The position numbers and the translations under genes were made by a program. Shown here one piece after another: positions 1 to 6,028 of a DNA stretch of 11,188 nt (positions are counted from its first letter, which is position 1; each line of letters opens with the position of its first letter). Where the stretch lies: positions 1-11,188 of the forward strand of contig QIDD01000013.1 of the NCBI GenBank assembly GCA_003230355.1, written 5' to 3'. Below the pieces are notes generated by a model, which saw nothing but the letters and a program-made list of their open reading frames with translations, did not search any database and had not been told where the DNA came from. The stretch is from Methanobacteriota archaeon (GTDB lineage Archaea; Hydrothermarchaeota; Hydrothermarchaeia; Hydrothermarchaeales; SZUA-236).

Positions 1-696
1 CTTTTTTTCAAAAACCATGAGGGTCTGTTCATCAAGCTGACTGCCAATAGGGGCCACGAGCCTGCCGCCGTCTTTTAGTTGGTCAAAAAGAACGCTGGGA
101 ACTTCGTCCAACGCGGCAAAGACGACGATAGCGTCAAAGAAGGTTTTTTCCGGGAAGCCCTGCCGGCCCTCTCCAAGAATTATATGGACATTTTCATATC
201 CGCGTTTTGTCATCCTGCTTTCAACCTTTGCTGTCAGTTCAGGCCGAGGCTCGATGGAAAAAACCTCTCCTGACAGTTCGGCGAGAATAGCAGTCTGATA
301 GCCGGAGCCATCCCCAATTACTAGAACACGGTCACCTCCTTGAAGATTCAAAGCCTCAATCATAACAGCAATAACATATGGCTGGGGAATGCTGCGCCCC
401 TCAGCTATGGGTAATGCTCCATCATCATATGCGAACAGTTGATAATCAGCAGGTATAAATTCCTCCCTTTCTATTCTTGACATCACCTCGATAATCCTTT
501 GATCTTTTATTCCGCGTCCTTTCAACTGCTCTTCGACCATGGCGATTCTGGCCTCATCAAAAAACAATGATTTCTCTATTGAGATGCCTTTTGCTCTTAA
601 AATATCTGAGGCAGAAATTAAATCTTGACCTGTTGATAAGCAGGCAGAGCTGGCTAAAAGCACAATGATTAAAACAAAGGGGAAGCTGAACTTCAT
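1..696 (-). CDS. pcm: Exported protein-L-isoaspartate O-methyltransferase-like protein (PCMT), 3' end cut by the window
   Basis: PCMT enzymes use S-adenosylmethionine to methylate L-isoaspartyl residues in damaged proteins. The translation from the ATG at 696 gives 232 residues and runs off the left edge, probably lacking only a short tail. The family pattern is clear: MVEEQLKGRGIKDQRII near residues 53-69, the SAM-binding motif VLVIGDGSGYQTAILAEL (family VLEIGTGSGYQ), and GGRLVAPIG near the end. Two things are odd. First, residues 1-19 (MKFSFPFVLIIVLLASSAC) form a hydrophobic leader ending in a lipobox-like Cys, so the protein is predicted to be exported or anchored outside, where SAM would not be expected; cytoplasmic PCMTs lack this leader. 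Second, the active-site stretch usually reading TISQPY reads SIPQPY, with Pro104 at the usual Ser. It may act on another substrate or be a non-catalytic relative. The family call is firm, the catalytic activity is not. It is divergent from the YkgJ-type gene. Confidence 0.88.
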   Translation of the reverse strand, partial: MKFSFPFVLIIVLLASSACLSTGQDLISASDILRAKGISIEKSLFFDEARIAMVEEQLKGRGIKDQRIIEVMSRIEREEFIPADYQLFAYDDGALPIAEGRSIPQPYVIAVMIEALNLQGGDRVLVIGDGSGYQTAILAELSGEVFSIEPRPELTAKVESRMTKRGYENVHIILGEGRQGFPEKTFFDAIVVFAALDEVPSVLFDQLKDGGRLVAPIGSQLDEQTLMVFEKK

Positions 697-720
697 CAAT
701 CTATAATTACTTTTCGCAAC

Positions 721-730
721 AATAAATTAT
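721..730 (-). promoter_or_regulatory. Candidate TATA box for the PCMT-like gene
   Basis: An A/T-rich element (minus strand reads AATAATTTATT across this stretch) is centred about 28 bases upstream of the ATG at 696. No ribosome binding site lies just before that ATG, which would fit a leaderless transcript. The surrounding sequence is A/T-rich, so the exact box is uncertain. Confidence 0.4.
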
Positions 731-745
731 TTCCCTACATAATTA

Positions 746-753
746 TTTATATG
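746..753 (+). promoter_or_regulatory. TATA box of the YkgJ-type gene
   Basis: TTTATATG is a good archaeal TATA element. It predicts transcription starting near 775-778. It contains the first in-frame ATG (751), so that ATG cannot be in the transcript from this promoter; the ATG at 793 is the better start, leaving a leader of roughly 15-18 bases. Confidence 0.6.
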
Positions 754-792
754 CTTCGAAAACCCCCCCATGTCACAGGTTGTGAAAATAGT

Positions 793-1509
793 ATGAAACG
801 CAGATGCCCCTACTGTAATACAGAGCTCAAAGGAAAAAAGCTTGCAAAACACCTCTCTGCGGTGCATGAGGGCGGGGGCGCAGAGTTTTACTGCCGAGAC
901 AGTTGCGTTCGCTGCTGCACAGACCCAGGCTCTCCACTTGAACTCCTCCTAGCTGACATAGAACGCATATCAAAAAGTCTCAAGATTTCAATGGCCGAAT
1001 TTTTCGAGCGCTATGGCGGCGTGCTCTGGACGAATATTCCTGGAACCGCTCTACTCATCCCAGCAACTGGCCTGCCTTTTCCATGCAAATTCCTGGTAGA
1101 TGGGAAATGCTCTATTTATGATGTGCGCCCCCTGCACTGCCGGCTCTTCCCGGAACGGCTCTACATAGCTCCTGAGCCCTGGTCCTATGAATCATTTTAC
1201 AGCGCCGGCTACGTGTGTGTTGACGCAGGACTCGGCATCCAGCCAAACCGTCGGGCCGAGCTTGAGGAGTTGATGGCTGAGGACCAAAGGGAGCTTGAGA
1301 GAACAGCCGCCTTTTTTAAAAATGAAAACTATGTTTATGAGCTAACGCCGGATCAGCTGGCTGAGGTTGAAGATGCCTTTTTGAAAATCGGTTCAAAGGA
1401 TCTTGATAGGGGTGATGCGAAGCGGCGTATACTGGATGAGATGATACCACAGGATTTCAAAGAACATGTGGGGCAGGCTTTTTTGAAGCGTCTTGGTGAG
1501 ACTTTTTGA
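793..1509 (+). CDS. YkgJ-family cysteine-cluster protein with N-terminal C2H2 zinc finger
   Basis: This 238-residue soluble protein combines two metal-binding modules. Residues 5-25 form a C2H2 finger (CPYC, 11 residues, H20, 4 residues, H25). From residue 34 comes the YkgJ / CxxCxxCC-type signature: C34-x3-C38-x2-C41-C42, then C98, C106 and C116 within FPCKFLVDGKC and CSIYDVRPLHCRLFP, the family hallmark. YkgJ proteins are thought to bind an iron-sulfur or zinc cluster; their function is generally unknown, although some relatives sit with flagellar or methyltransferase genes. The C-terminal third is charged and helical with no motif I recognise. I chose ATG 793 over the in-frame ATG at 751 because 751 lies inside the likely TATA box and the zinc finger starts right after residue 1 from 793. 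The finger suggests nucleic-acid or protein contact, which is an inference. Confidence 0.85.
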   Translation: MKRRCPYCNTELKGKKLAKHLSAVHEGGGAEFYCRDSCVRCCTDPGSPLELLLADIERISKSLKISMAEFFERYGGVLWTNIPGTALLIPATGLPFPCKFLVDGKCSIYDVRPLHCRLFPERLYIAPEPWSYESFYSAGYVCVDAGLGIQPNRRAELEELMAEDQRELERTAAFFKNENYVYELTPDQLAEVEDAFLKIGSKDLDRGDAKRRILDEMIPQDFKEHVGQAFLKRLGETF

Positions 1510-1555
1510 AAAATCAAGGAAATAGGTTTAACATTCTTCATATGTAAAGGTAAAC

Positions 1556-1565
1556 TATTTATTAA
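1556..1565 (+). promoter_or_regulatory. Candidate TATA box for the molybdate transport operon
   Basis: TATTTATTAA is centred about 28 bases upstream of the ATG at 1588. It would place the transcription start at or near that codon. A GGATGA at 1576-1581, 6 bases before the ATG, is an alternative translation signal if transcription starts further upstream. Confidence 0.45.
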
Positions 1566-1587
1566 CAGGAGCCTTGGATGAAGAGAT

Positions 1588-2394
1588 ATGAGGATTCTTC
1601 TACCAGTTCTCGTTACAACGCTCATGTTGACCGCGGCATGCACACAGCAGACCAGGACAGGCAGCGCAGAGATTGAAGAGTTCTCAGACCTATATAAAAA
1701 CGGGACGATGATAGCTGTCTGCGACCCCACACACTGTCCAGCCGGCAGATACGCTGAGATGGTTGTATCAAACCTTGAGCTGGCCGAGCCAGAGCAGGGG
1801 CGGATGCTTCGAGCAAATATTGCTACAAACGACCCCAACGTACGGGCAGTTCTCGACAAGGTTATCACAGGCGAGGTTGACGCGGGATTTGTCTATCTCA
1901 CAGACGCAATTCATGAGAACAGCTCGGTTCAGATAATCGAAATCCCCCGTGAATACACGCCTCTGCCCCAGTACGGCGCGTCAATTACCAGCTACAGCGA
2001 AAACCCTGACTCCGCCCGTCTCTTCATAAGATTTCTCACATCAAAAGAAGGTCAGGCTCTGTTGCAAAAATATGGTTTTACGCCTGGCATTCAACTGCCG
2101 GAACCATTTCAAAACACAAATAAAACAGATGAAACCCTCACAGTCTTTGCAGCCTCCTCACTTACAGAGTCATTCACAGACATTGCAAAAGAGTTTGAAA
2201 ACAAGACAGGCATTAAGGTGACAATCGGATACGCAAGCTCAGGCATACTGCGGCAGAAAATCGAGGCCGGCGCGCCTGCAGATGTCTATGCAACAGCATC
2301 GCTGCGCCATTCAGAAATACTCATGGAGCAGAATCTGATAGAAGAGGAAAGCGTATTTGCGAGAAACCACCTTGTAGTGGTGTCTCAGAGGTGA
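1588..2394 (+). CDS. modA: Circularly permuted molybdate/tungstate-binding lipoprotein, ModA-like
   Basis: This is the predicted extracytoplasmic oxyanion-binding protein of the ModABC importer, 268 residues long. Residues 1-18 (MRILLPVLVTTLMLTAAC) are a signal peptide ending in a lipobox-like Cys. What follows is ModA with its halves swapped. Residues about 29-166 match the classical C-terminal part (IAVCDPTHCPAGRYA, NVRAVLDKV, DAGFVYLTDA, and the terminal EGQALLQKYGF). Residues about 184-268 match the classical N-terminal part (LTVFAASSLTESFTDIAKEF, YASSGILRQKIEAGAPADV, FARNHLVVVSQR). A linker of about 17 residues, 167-183, joins the old C- and N-termini. The new ends fall in the loop that classically links LVVV-P to the LAVGDP strand. 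The five E. coli ModA ligand positions (S12, S39, A125, V152, Y170) correspond to S191, S218, A52, V85 and Y103, all conserved, so binding is expected to survive. Its stop codon lies within the ribosome binding site of modB. Confidence 0.9.
   Translation: MRILLPVLVTTLMLTAACTQQTRTGSAEIEEFSDLYKNGTMIAVCDPTHCPAGRYAEMVVSNLELAEPEQGRMLRANIATNDPNVRAVLDKVITGEVDAGFVYLTDAIHENSSVQIIEIPREYTPLPQYGASITSYSENPDSARLFIRFLTSKEGQALLQKYGFTPGIQLPEPFQNTNKTDETLTVFAASSLTESFTDIAKEFENKTGIKVTIGYASSGILRQKIEAGAPADVYATASLRHSEILMEQNLIEEESVFARNHLVVVSQR
2388..2394 (+). promoter_or_regulatory. Ribosome binding site of modB, overlapping the modA stop
   Basis: GAGGTGA is a strong archaeal Shine-Dalgarno sequence and includes the modA stop codon TGA. 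It sits 4 bases before TTG 2399 and 10 bases before TTG 2405, so the modB start is a TTG but which one is not settled. The ATG at 2419 is out of frame. Confidence 0.7.
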
Positions 2395-2398
2395 AAGA

Positions 2399-3184
2399 TT
2401 GGCATTGGAAGGTGACAGATGGATAAACACTTATCTCTGGATAGTGCTTTTAGCAGGAATCGTAATCTTCGCTGTTCCATTTATCGCGCTGCTTAATAAA
2501 ATCGATTTCACAAGGATGCTTACAATAATGACATATCCCCCTGTGAAGGCTTCAATAATGCTCAGTATTACAACAGCCTTTGTGGCTACTATAATCGCGC
2601 TTCTACTAGGTCTTGGAATAGCCTATATCCTGGCCTTCTGGGAGTTTCCCTTCAAAGGCGTAGTCGACACATTTTCAACTCTTCCAATGGTTCTGCCGCC
2701 CAGCGCAGCCGGCTACCTGCTGCTGCTCACATTCGGAAGATTCGGGCTTCTCGGCAGACCCGTCCTCGAGCGATTCGGAATCACAATCCTATTCACCACC
2801 TACGCGATAATCATCGCCCAGGTCTTCGTAATAACACCTTTCATAATCACAAGCACTAAATCAGCCTTTCTCGACATCAACCCAAACTATATCCGCGCCG
2901 CATCAACCCTAGGTTCAGACCCGCTTCACATCCTGCGCGAAATCGTTCTCCCCCTTTCAAGCAAAGGGATAATCGCAGGAACCATCATGGCATTTGCCCG
3001 CGCAATCGGCGAGTTCGGAGCATCAGTCATGGTCGCCGGCCTCTTGCAGACAATGCCAATCGCGATCTTCAACATGACCATGGGCGGAAGCCGCGACGAG
3101 GCAAACATCATCGCCCTCATCCTGATCGTCATATCATTCTCCATACTCTTTATATTCAAGCACTTCATAGGTGAGAGAAGATGA
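2399..3184 (+). CDS. modB: Molybdate/tungstate ABC transporter permease
   Basis: This 261-residue integral membrane protein forms the translocation channel of the ModABC importer. Several hydrophobic segments are visible (around residues 10-30, 50-80, 85-120, 135-155, 190-215 and 235-255). The family signatures are STLPMVLPPSAAGYLLLLTF and the ABC-coupling loop with LREIVLPLSSKGIIAG followed by FARAIGEFGASVMVAG (Glu205 starts EFGAS), which contacts the ATPase. This pattern is typical of ModB/CysT-like oxyanion permeases. The start is TTG 2399 or TTG 2405, set by the GAGGTGA just upstream. The gene is coupled on both sides: the modA stop lies in its ribosome binding site, and its own stop overlaps the modC ATG by 4 bases. 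Whether molybdate or tungstate is preferred cannot be read from the sequence. Confidence 0.93.
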   Translation: MALEGDRWINTYLWIVLLAGIVIFAVPFIALLNKIDFTRMLTIMTYPPVKASIMLSITTAFVATIIALLLGLGIAYILAFWEFPFKGVVDTFSTLPMVLPPSAAGYLLLLTFGRFGLLGRPVLERFGITILFTTYAIIIAQVFVITPFIITSTKSAFLDINPNYIRAASTLGSDPLHILREIVLPLSSKGIIAGTIMAFARAIGEFGASVMVAGLLQTMPIAIFNMTMGGSRDEANIIALILIVISFSILFIFKHFIGERR

Positions 3185-4254
3185 GTCTTGAGATGCGCGC
3201 CGTTTCAAAAAGCTATGACGACACCGTGGTACTGCGGGATATTTCATTCAAGCTTGAACCTGGTGAGCTGATGGTTCTATTGGGTCCGTCGGGCGCGGGT
3301 AAGTCAAAAACACTTGAAATCGCTGCAGGGATCGAAACACCGGACAAAGGTGTGGTGCTGCTCAACGGCGTGGACATGTCAGATGTGCCTGCGAGGAAGC
3401 GGGGTGTGGGATTTGTATTTCAGGATTACTCGCTTTTCCCACATAAAAATGTCTTTGAAAACATCGCCTTCGGCTTGAAGACCCGTGGTGAAAAGAATGC
3501 AAGGGAGCGTGTGGAGGCAATCGCCCGCGAGATGCAGGTTGAAGGTCTGCTTGACCGCTATCCTGATCAGATCAGCGGAGGGCAACAGCAGCGAGTGGCA
3601 CTTGCGCGCGCCCTTGTTTTTCAACCTGATCTCCTGCTTTTCGACGAGCCTTTGAGCTCGCTTGACCAGCGTGTGCGCGAGCAGCTTCGAAAAAGCCTGA
3701 AAAAGATTCAGCAAAAACACCATTTAACTACTCTTTACGTCACCCACGACTATGTGGAGGCAATAGCGCTTGCAGATAAAATTGCTATTCTCAAGCATGG
3801 AAGGATTTTGCAGACAGCAGCGCCGGATGAGATATTTTATCGTCCCCTGAGCCGTGAGGTTGCTGAGTTCACTGGGATGACAAACATCTTTAGCGGCAGT
3901 GTTCGCCAGTCCAGCGGGGGTTCGTCGATTATCAAGTTCAACGATCTTGAGCTGGTTGTTGACAGTGCTCTGCCCCTTGGCGATGTGACGGTTTGCATCA
4001 GGCCTGAGTCGATTATGTTTGTGCGGCCGGAGCGACCGTCGTCATTTGAAAACAACTTTGACGGAACCATTTCCGAGATGGAGTCTTTTGGCTCGGCCAT
4101 GCAGCGTATCGGGGTGGACGTAGGAGGCACAATGTTTTATGTTAACGTGCCGAATCACGTTGTGGAGAAGATGAAGCTTGAATCGGGTAAAGGTGTGAAG
4201 ATATCGCTGAAAAAAGAGAAGATACATATCCTGCCTGGAGCGGATAAGGAATGA
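3181..4254 (+). CDS. modC: Molybdate/tungstate ABC transporter ATP-binding protein with TOBE domain
   Basis: This 357-residue ATPase powers the importer from the cytoplasmic face. The nucleotide-binding domain has Walker A GPSGAGKS (35-42), the Q-loop at Gln81, the signature ISGGQQQRVALARAL (from 131), Walker B LLLFDEP (151-157, catalytic Glu156), the D-loop SSLD and the switch His189 in YVTHD. The residue after Walker A is Lys43, where Thr is usual; it is an uncommon choice but outside the core motif. From about residue 233 a C-terminal TOBE/MOP-like domain follows (TNIFSGSV, CIRPESIMFV, GTISEMESFGSAMQ), which in ModC proteins binds oxyanion and can inhibit transport. The ATGA overlap with modB implies translational coupling. 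The family is certain; the ModC rather than another oxyanion assignment rests on the ModA/ModB neighbours. Confidence 0.94.
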   Translation: MSLEMRAVSKSYDDTVVLRDISFKLEPGELMVLLGPSGAGKSKTLEIAAGIETPDKGVVLLNGVDMSDVPARKRGVGFVFQDYSLFPHKNVFENIAFGLKTRGEKNARERVEAIAREMQVEGLLDRYPDQISGGQQQRVALARALVFQPDLLLFDEPLSSLDQRVREQLRKSLKKIQQKHHLTTLYVTHDYVEAIALADKIAILKHGRILQTAAPDEIFYRPLSREVAEFTGMTNIFSGSVRQSSGGSSIIKFNDLELVVDSALPLGDVTVCIRPESIMFVRPERPSSFENNFDGTISEMESFGSAMQRIGVDVGGTMFYVNVPNHVVEKMKLESGKGVKISLKKEKIHILPGADKE

Positions 4255-4260
4255 TTCTTG

Positions 4261-4268
4261 AATATATT
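4261..4268 (+). promoter_or_regulatory. Candidate internal TATA box before the Tfx-like gene
   Basis: AATATATT is centred about 24 bases before the ATG at 4289, in the short gap after modC. It could give the regulator and tatC their own, nearly leaderless, transcript in addition to read-through from modABC. Confidence 0.45.
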
Positions 4269-4288
4269 TACATGCAGGTTCTGATATA

Positions 4289-4696
4289 ATGGCTAAGGAT
4301 AGTTTTCTGACTGAACGGCAGCTTGAAATATTGGAGCTGAGAAACTCAGGTAAAAGCCAGACCGAGATAGCTAAAAGCCTTGGCACAACACGGGCAAATA
4401 TTTCGGCAACAGAAAAGACGGCGCGGGGAAATATCCGAAAGGCAAAAAACACAATCAATGTTGCAAAGATGCTTTCTGCCGCGGCGATTGTACGCATCGA
4501 AAAAGACACAGATTTAAACGAGGTTCCAAAAAAGATATATGAAAAGGCTGGTGATCTGGCCATACACATAAACCTTGACTCGCCGTCACTTATCGGGACT
4601 ATCAACCGTGTTTGTGCAGACCAGATAAAAGGTAGAAGAATCATAAGCGACATTGAAATCGCGATTACAAAGGATGGAGATATAATACTGGGGTGA
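4289..4696 (+). CDS. tfx: Tfx-family DNA-binding transcriptional regulator
   Basis: This 135-residue protein matches the Tfx family. The helix-turn-helix covers about residues 7-50, with LTERQLEILELRNSGKSQ as the LuxR/sigma-like first helices and EIAKSLGTTRANISATEK as the turn and recognition helix. A C-terminal domain (about 60-135) carries the family's AHI-like core DLAIHINLDSPSLIGTI. The best studied member, Tfx of Methanothermobacter, binds downstream of the promoter of fmdECB, which encodes molybdenum formylmethanofuran dehydrogenase. Lying directly behind modABC, this copy likely links molybdate or tungstate supply to expression of Mo/W enzymes or of this operon. That role is an inference from context; no fmd gene is visible here. 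No clear ribosome binding site precedes the ATG. Its stop codon sits inside the tatC ribosome binding site. Confidence 0.88.
   Translation: MAKDSFLTERQLEILELRNSGKSQTEIAKSLGTTRANISATEKTARGNIRKAKNTINVAKMLSAAAIVRIEKDTDLNEVPKKIYEKAGDLAIHINLDSPSLIGTINRVCADQIKGRRIISDIEIAITKDGDIILG
4690..4696 (+). promoter_or_regulatory. Ribosome binding site that fixes the TTG start of tatC
   Basis: GGGGTGA ends with the tfx stop codon and lies 7 bases before TTG 4704. The next in-frame ATG (4740) has only a GGGG run too close to it, so the TTG is preferred. Confidence 0.7.
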
Positions 4697-4703
4697 ACAA
4701 GAG

Positions 4704-5432
4704 TTGGCGGAATACGACGGCGTGCCAGGCGACAGGGGAATGGAGCTTGAAGAGCATCTTGTTGAGCTTGGCAGAAGGTTTCTATGGGTCTTTGCAATCG
4801 TTGCAGTTGTCACCCTGGCTGCGTATCCTATAAGCGATAATGTAATCACCCGGATGAAGGCTGATTTTCTTCCTGCCGACACTAAGGTTATCGCCCTCAA
4901 CCCTGTGGAGATTGTTTTCACACAGATCAAGATAGCAATCACACTCGCCCTTGTCGTTGGCGCGCCTCTCATAGTCTATGAAACATTCGCCTTCATGCGT
5001 CCCGGCCTCTACCCTAGTGAACGGCGGTTTTACGTCGGTGTTGTTCCTGCGTCGCTAGTGCTTTTTATGCTTGGCGGAGCCATATCCTATCGTTTCCTCA
5101 TCGGCCCGCTTTCAAAGGCGCTTATCGGAACATCTTCGCAAACAACCACCCCTCTATTGGTTTTGAGCAGGTTCGTCGACTTTGTGTCGTTTTTGCTCGT
5201 TGCAGTTGGCACGGTGTTTCAGGTTCCGCTTATCATTAAGCTGCTGATTAAAATGGAGCTTGTGGAGCCAACGTTTCTGCGTGAAAAACGCCGTATAATC
5301 TACGTCGTAATGTTCGGAATTGTAACAATCATCAACCCTGACCCCACCATGGCCACGCCACTTGTAATCACAGCAGGTTTTATCTTGCTCTACGAAGTGA
5401 GTCTCTGGCTCTTTGCACGGGAGAAAAAATAA
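4704..5432 (+). CDS. tatC: Sec-independent (twin-arginine) protein translocase subunit TatC
   Basis: TatC is the polytopic receptor for twin-arginine signal peptides and, with TatA, exports folded proteins, often ones carrying metal cofactors. This 242-residue protein has the family's six membrane segments and landmarks: MELEEHLVELGRRF at the cytoplasmic N-terminus (equivalent to the E. coli HLIELR signal-binding region), FAFMRPGLYPSERR in the first cytoplasmic loop, FQVPLIIKLL in the fourth segment where E. coli has FEVP (Glu170 becomes Gln), and the INPDP loop. The TTG start is supported by GGGGTGA 7 bases upstream. No tatA is seen in the window. Placement 7 bases after the regulator suggests co-expression with Mo/W uptake, which makes sense if Mo- or W-cofactor enzymes are Tat substrates, though this link is inferred. 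Confidence 0.93.
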   Translation: MAEYDGVPGDRGMELEEHLVELGRRFLWVFAIVAVVTLAAYPISDNVITRMKADFLPADTKVIALNPVEIVFTQIKIAITLALVVGAPLIVYETFAFMRPGLYPSERRFYVGVVPASLVLFMLGGAISYRFLIGPLSKALIGTSSQTTTPLLVLSRFVDFVSFLLVAVGTVFQVPLIIKLLIKMELVEPTFLREKRRIIYVVMFGIVTIINPDPTMATPLVITAGFILLYEVSLWLFAREKK

Positions 5433-5520
5433 GATTTGACCTCTCTTTAGTTTGGTAAATGGACAGTTAGCTTTAAAGAAGAAGCTTGAAGTGTTTATTG
5501 AAGGCGGGGCGATCTCATCT

Positions 5521-5536
5521 CTGAGAAGAGGTTAAA
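5521..5536 (+). repeat. Imperfect 16-bp direct repeat, copy 1
   Basis: CTGAGAAGAGGTTAAA matches 14 of 16 bases with the copy at 5958-5973. The two copies bracket the minus-strand cysteine-rich gene. It is too short and imperfect to call an attachment site or target duplication. Confidence 0.4.
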
Positions 5537-5579
5537 TTGGTTGGAGTGTCTATTCTTTTAGGTTTATATGGAATACTTC

Positions 5580-5882
5580 TTATACTCCATCTTTGACATC
5601 CTTCATTCTTCGTAGTATCTCTTCTCTAAGTTCTTTTTTATAATCCTCAATGTGCCCTTGATTGAAGTGTCTCACGACACTGACGTATTCCTTCAAGAGA
5701 TCCTCGGCAGGTATTTCTAAGTTCATAAGCCTTTTTACTGGAACATGAACCCTGTTAGAAAAGTCTTTCACATCCTCGCAGATTTCTACACATCTTTCAT
5801 CGCAGTCAAGGTTGTTACAACAGAAGCAGCAGTCGCCCATGTCGAATGGACACTTATGCCTCTTCACGCATTCAAACAACAT
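5580..5882 (-). CDS. Small cysteine-rich hypothetical protein
   Basis: I do not recognise this 100-residue protein. Its first 35 residues hold nine cysteines: C5, C11, C18, C19, C21, C22, C27, C31 and C35, including a CCFCC core. The spacing suggests binding of zinc or an iron-sulfur cluster, or a disulfide knot; there is no signal peptide, so a cytoplasmic metal site is more likely. The rest is charged and mostly helical, ending in KKELREEILRRMKDVKDGV. It is the only minus-strand gene between plus-strand neighbours, has its own well-placed TATA box, no ribosome binding site, and is flanked by an imperfect direct repeat. These features support a real, independently transcribed gene. The cysteine pattern differs from the YkgJ-type gene earlier in the window. 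Confidence 0.7.
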   Translation of the reverse strand: MLFECVKRHKCPFDMGDCCFCCNNLDCDERCVEICEDVKDFSNRVHVPVKRLMNLEIPAEDLLKEYVSVVRHFNQGHIEDYKKELREEILRRMKDVKDGV

Positions 5883-5904
5883 GTGTTACTATTAATTCTT
5901 TCAC

Positions 5905-5912
5905 GTATATAA
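5905..5912 (-). promoter_or_regulatory. TATA box of the cysteine-rich gene
   Basis: The minus strand reads ATTATATA here. Its centre is 27 bases before the A of the ATG at 5882, the standard archaeal TATA-to-start distance, and no Shine-Dalgarno sequence is present, so the mRNA is probably leaderless. Confidence 0.65.
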
Positions 5913-5957
5913 TCCCTACCAGAGTTCTTTGTTGACCCCCTGGACATTGACCTTATC

Positions 5958-5973
5958 CTGAGAAGAAGTTAAG
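5958..5973 (+). repeat. Imperfect 16-bp direct repeat, copy 2
   Basis: CTGAGAAGAAGTTAAG differs from the copy at 5521-5536 at two positions. It lies between the promoter of the cysteine-rich gene and the anion permease gene. Confidence 0.4.
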
Positions 5974-6028
5974 TACTGTAAACCTTGAGGATGTTTCATT
6001 ATTGTGTGCAGTGAGGTGGATATAGGCA

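Noticed and set aside
1353..1868. A 171-residue minus-strand frame across the end of the YkgJ-type gene and the start of modA
   Set aside because: It is antisense to two well-supported genes, with Ser/Arg-rich low-information sequence.
4042..4797. A 251-residue minus-strand frame across modC, tfx and tatC
   Set aside because: It is antisense to three conserved genes and its translation resembles no family.
4899..5432. Gln in place of E. coli Glu170 in TatC as a sign of lost function
   Set aside because: The position tolerates polar residues and the other TatC landmarks are intact, so I treat the gene as functional.
5513..5526. A small hairpin (TCTCA, TCTC loop, TGAGA) after tatC as a terminator
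   Set aside because: A 5-bp stem without a T tract directly behind it is too weak to call.
5562..5570. A plus-strand TTTATATGG resembling a TATA box
   Set aside because: No gene follows on the plus strand; it would only give antisense RNA to the cysteine-rich gene, and A/T-rich spacers produce such boxes by chance.
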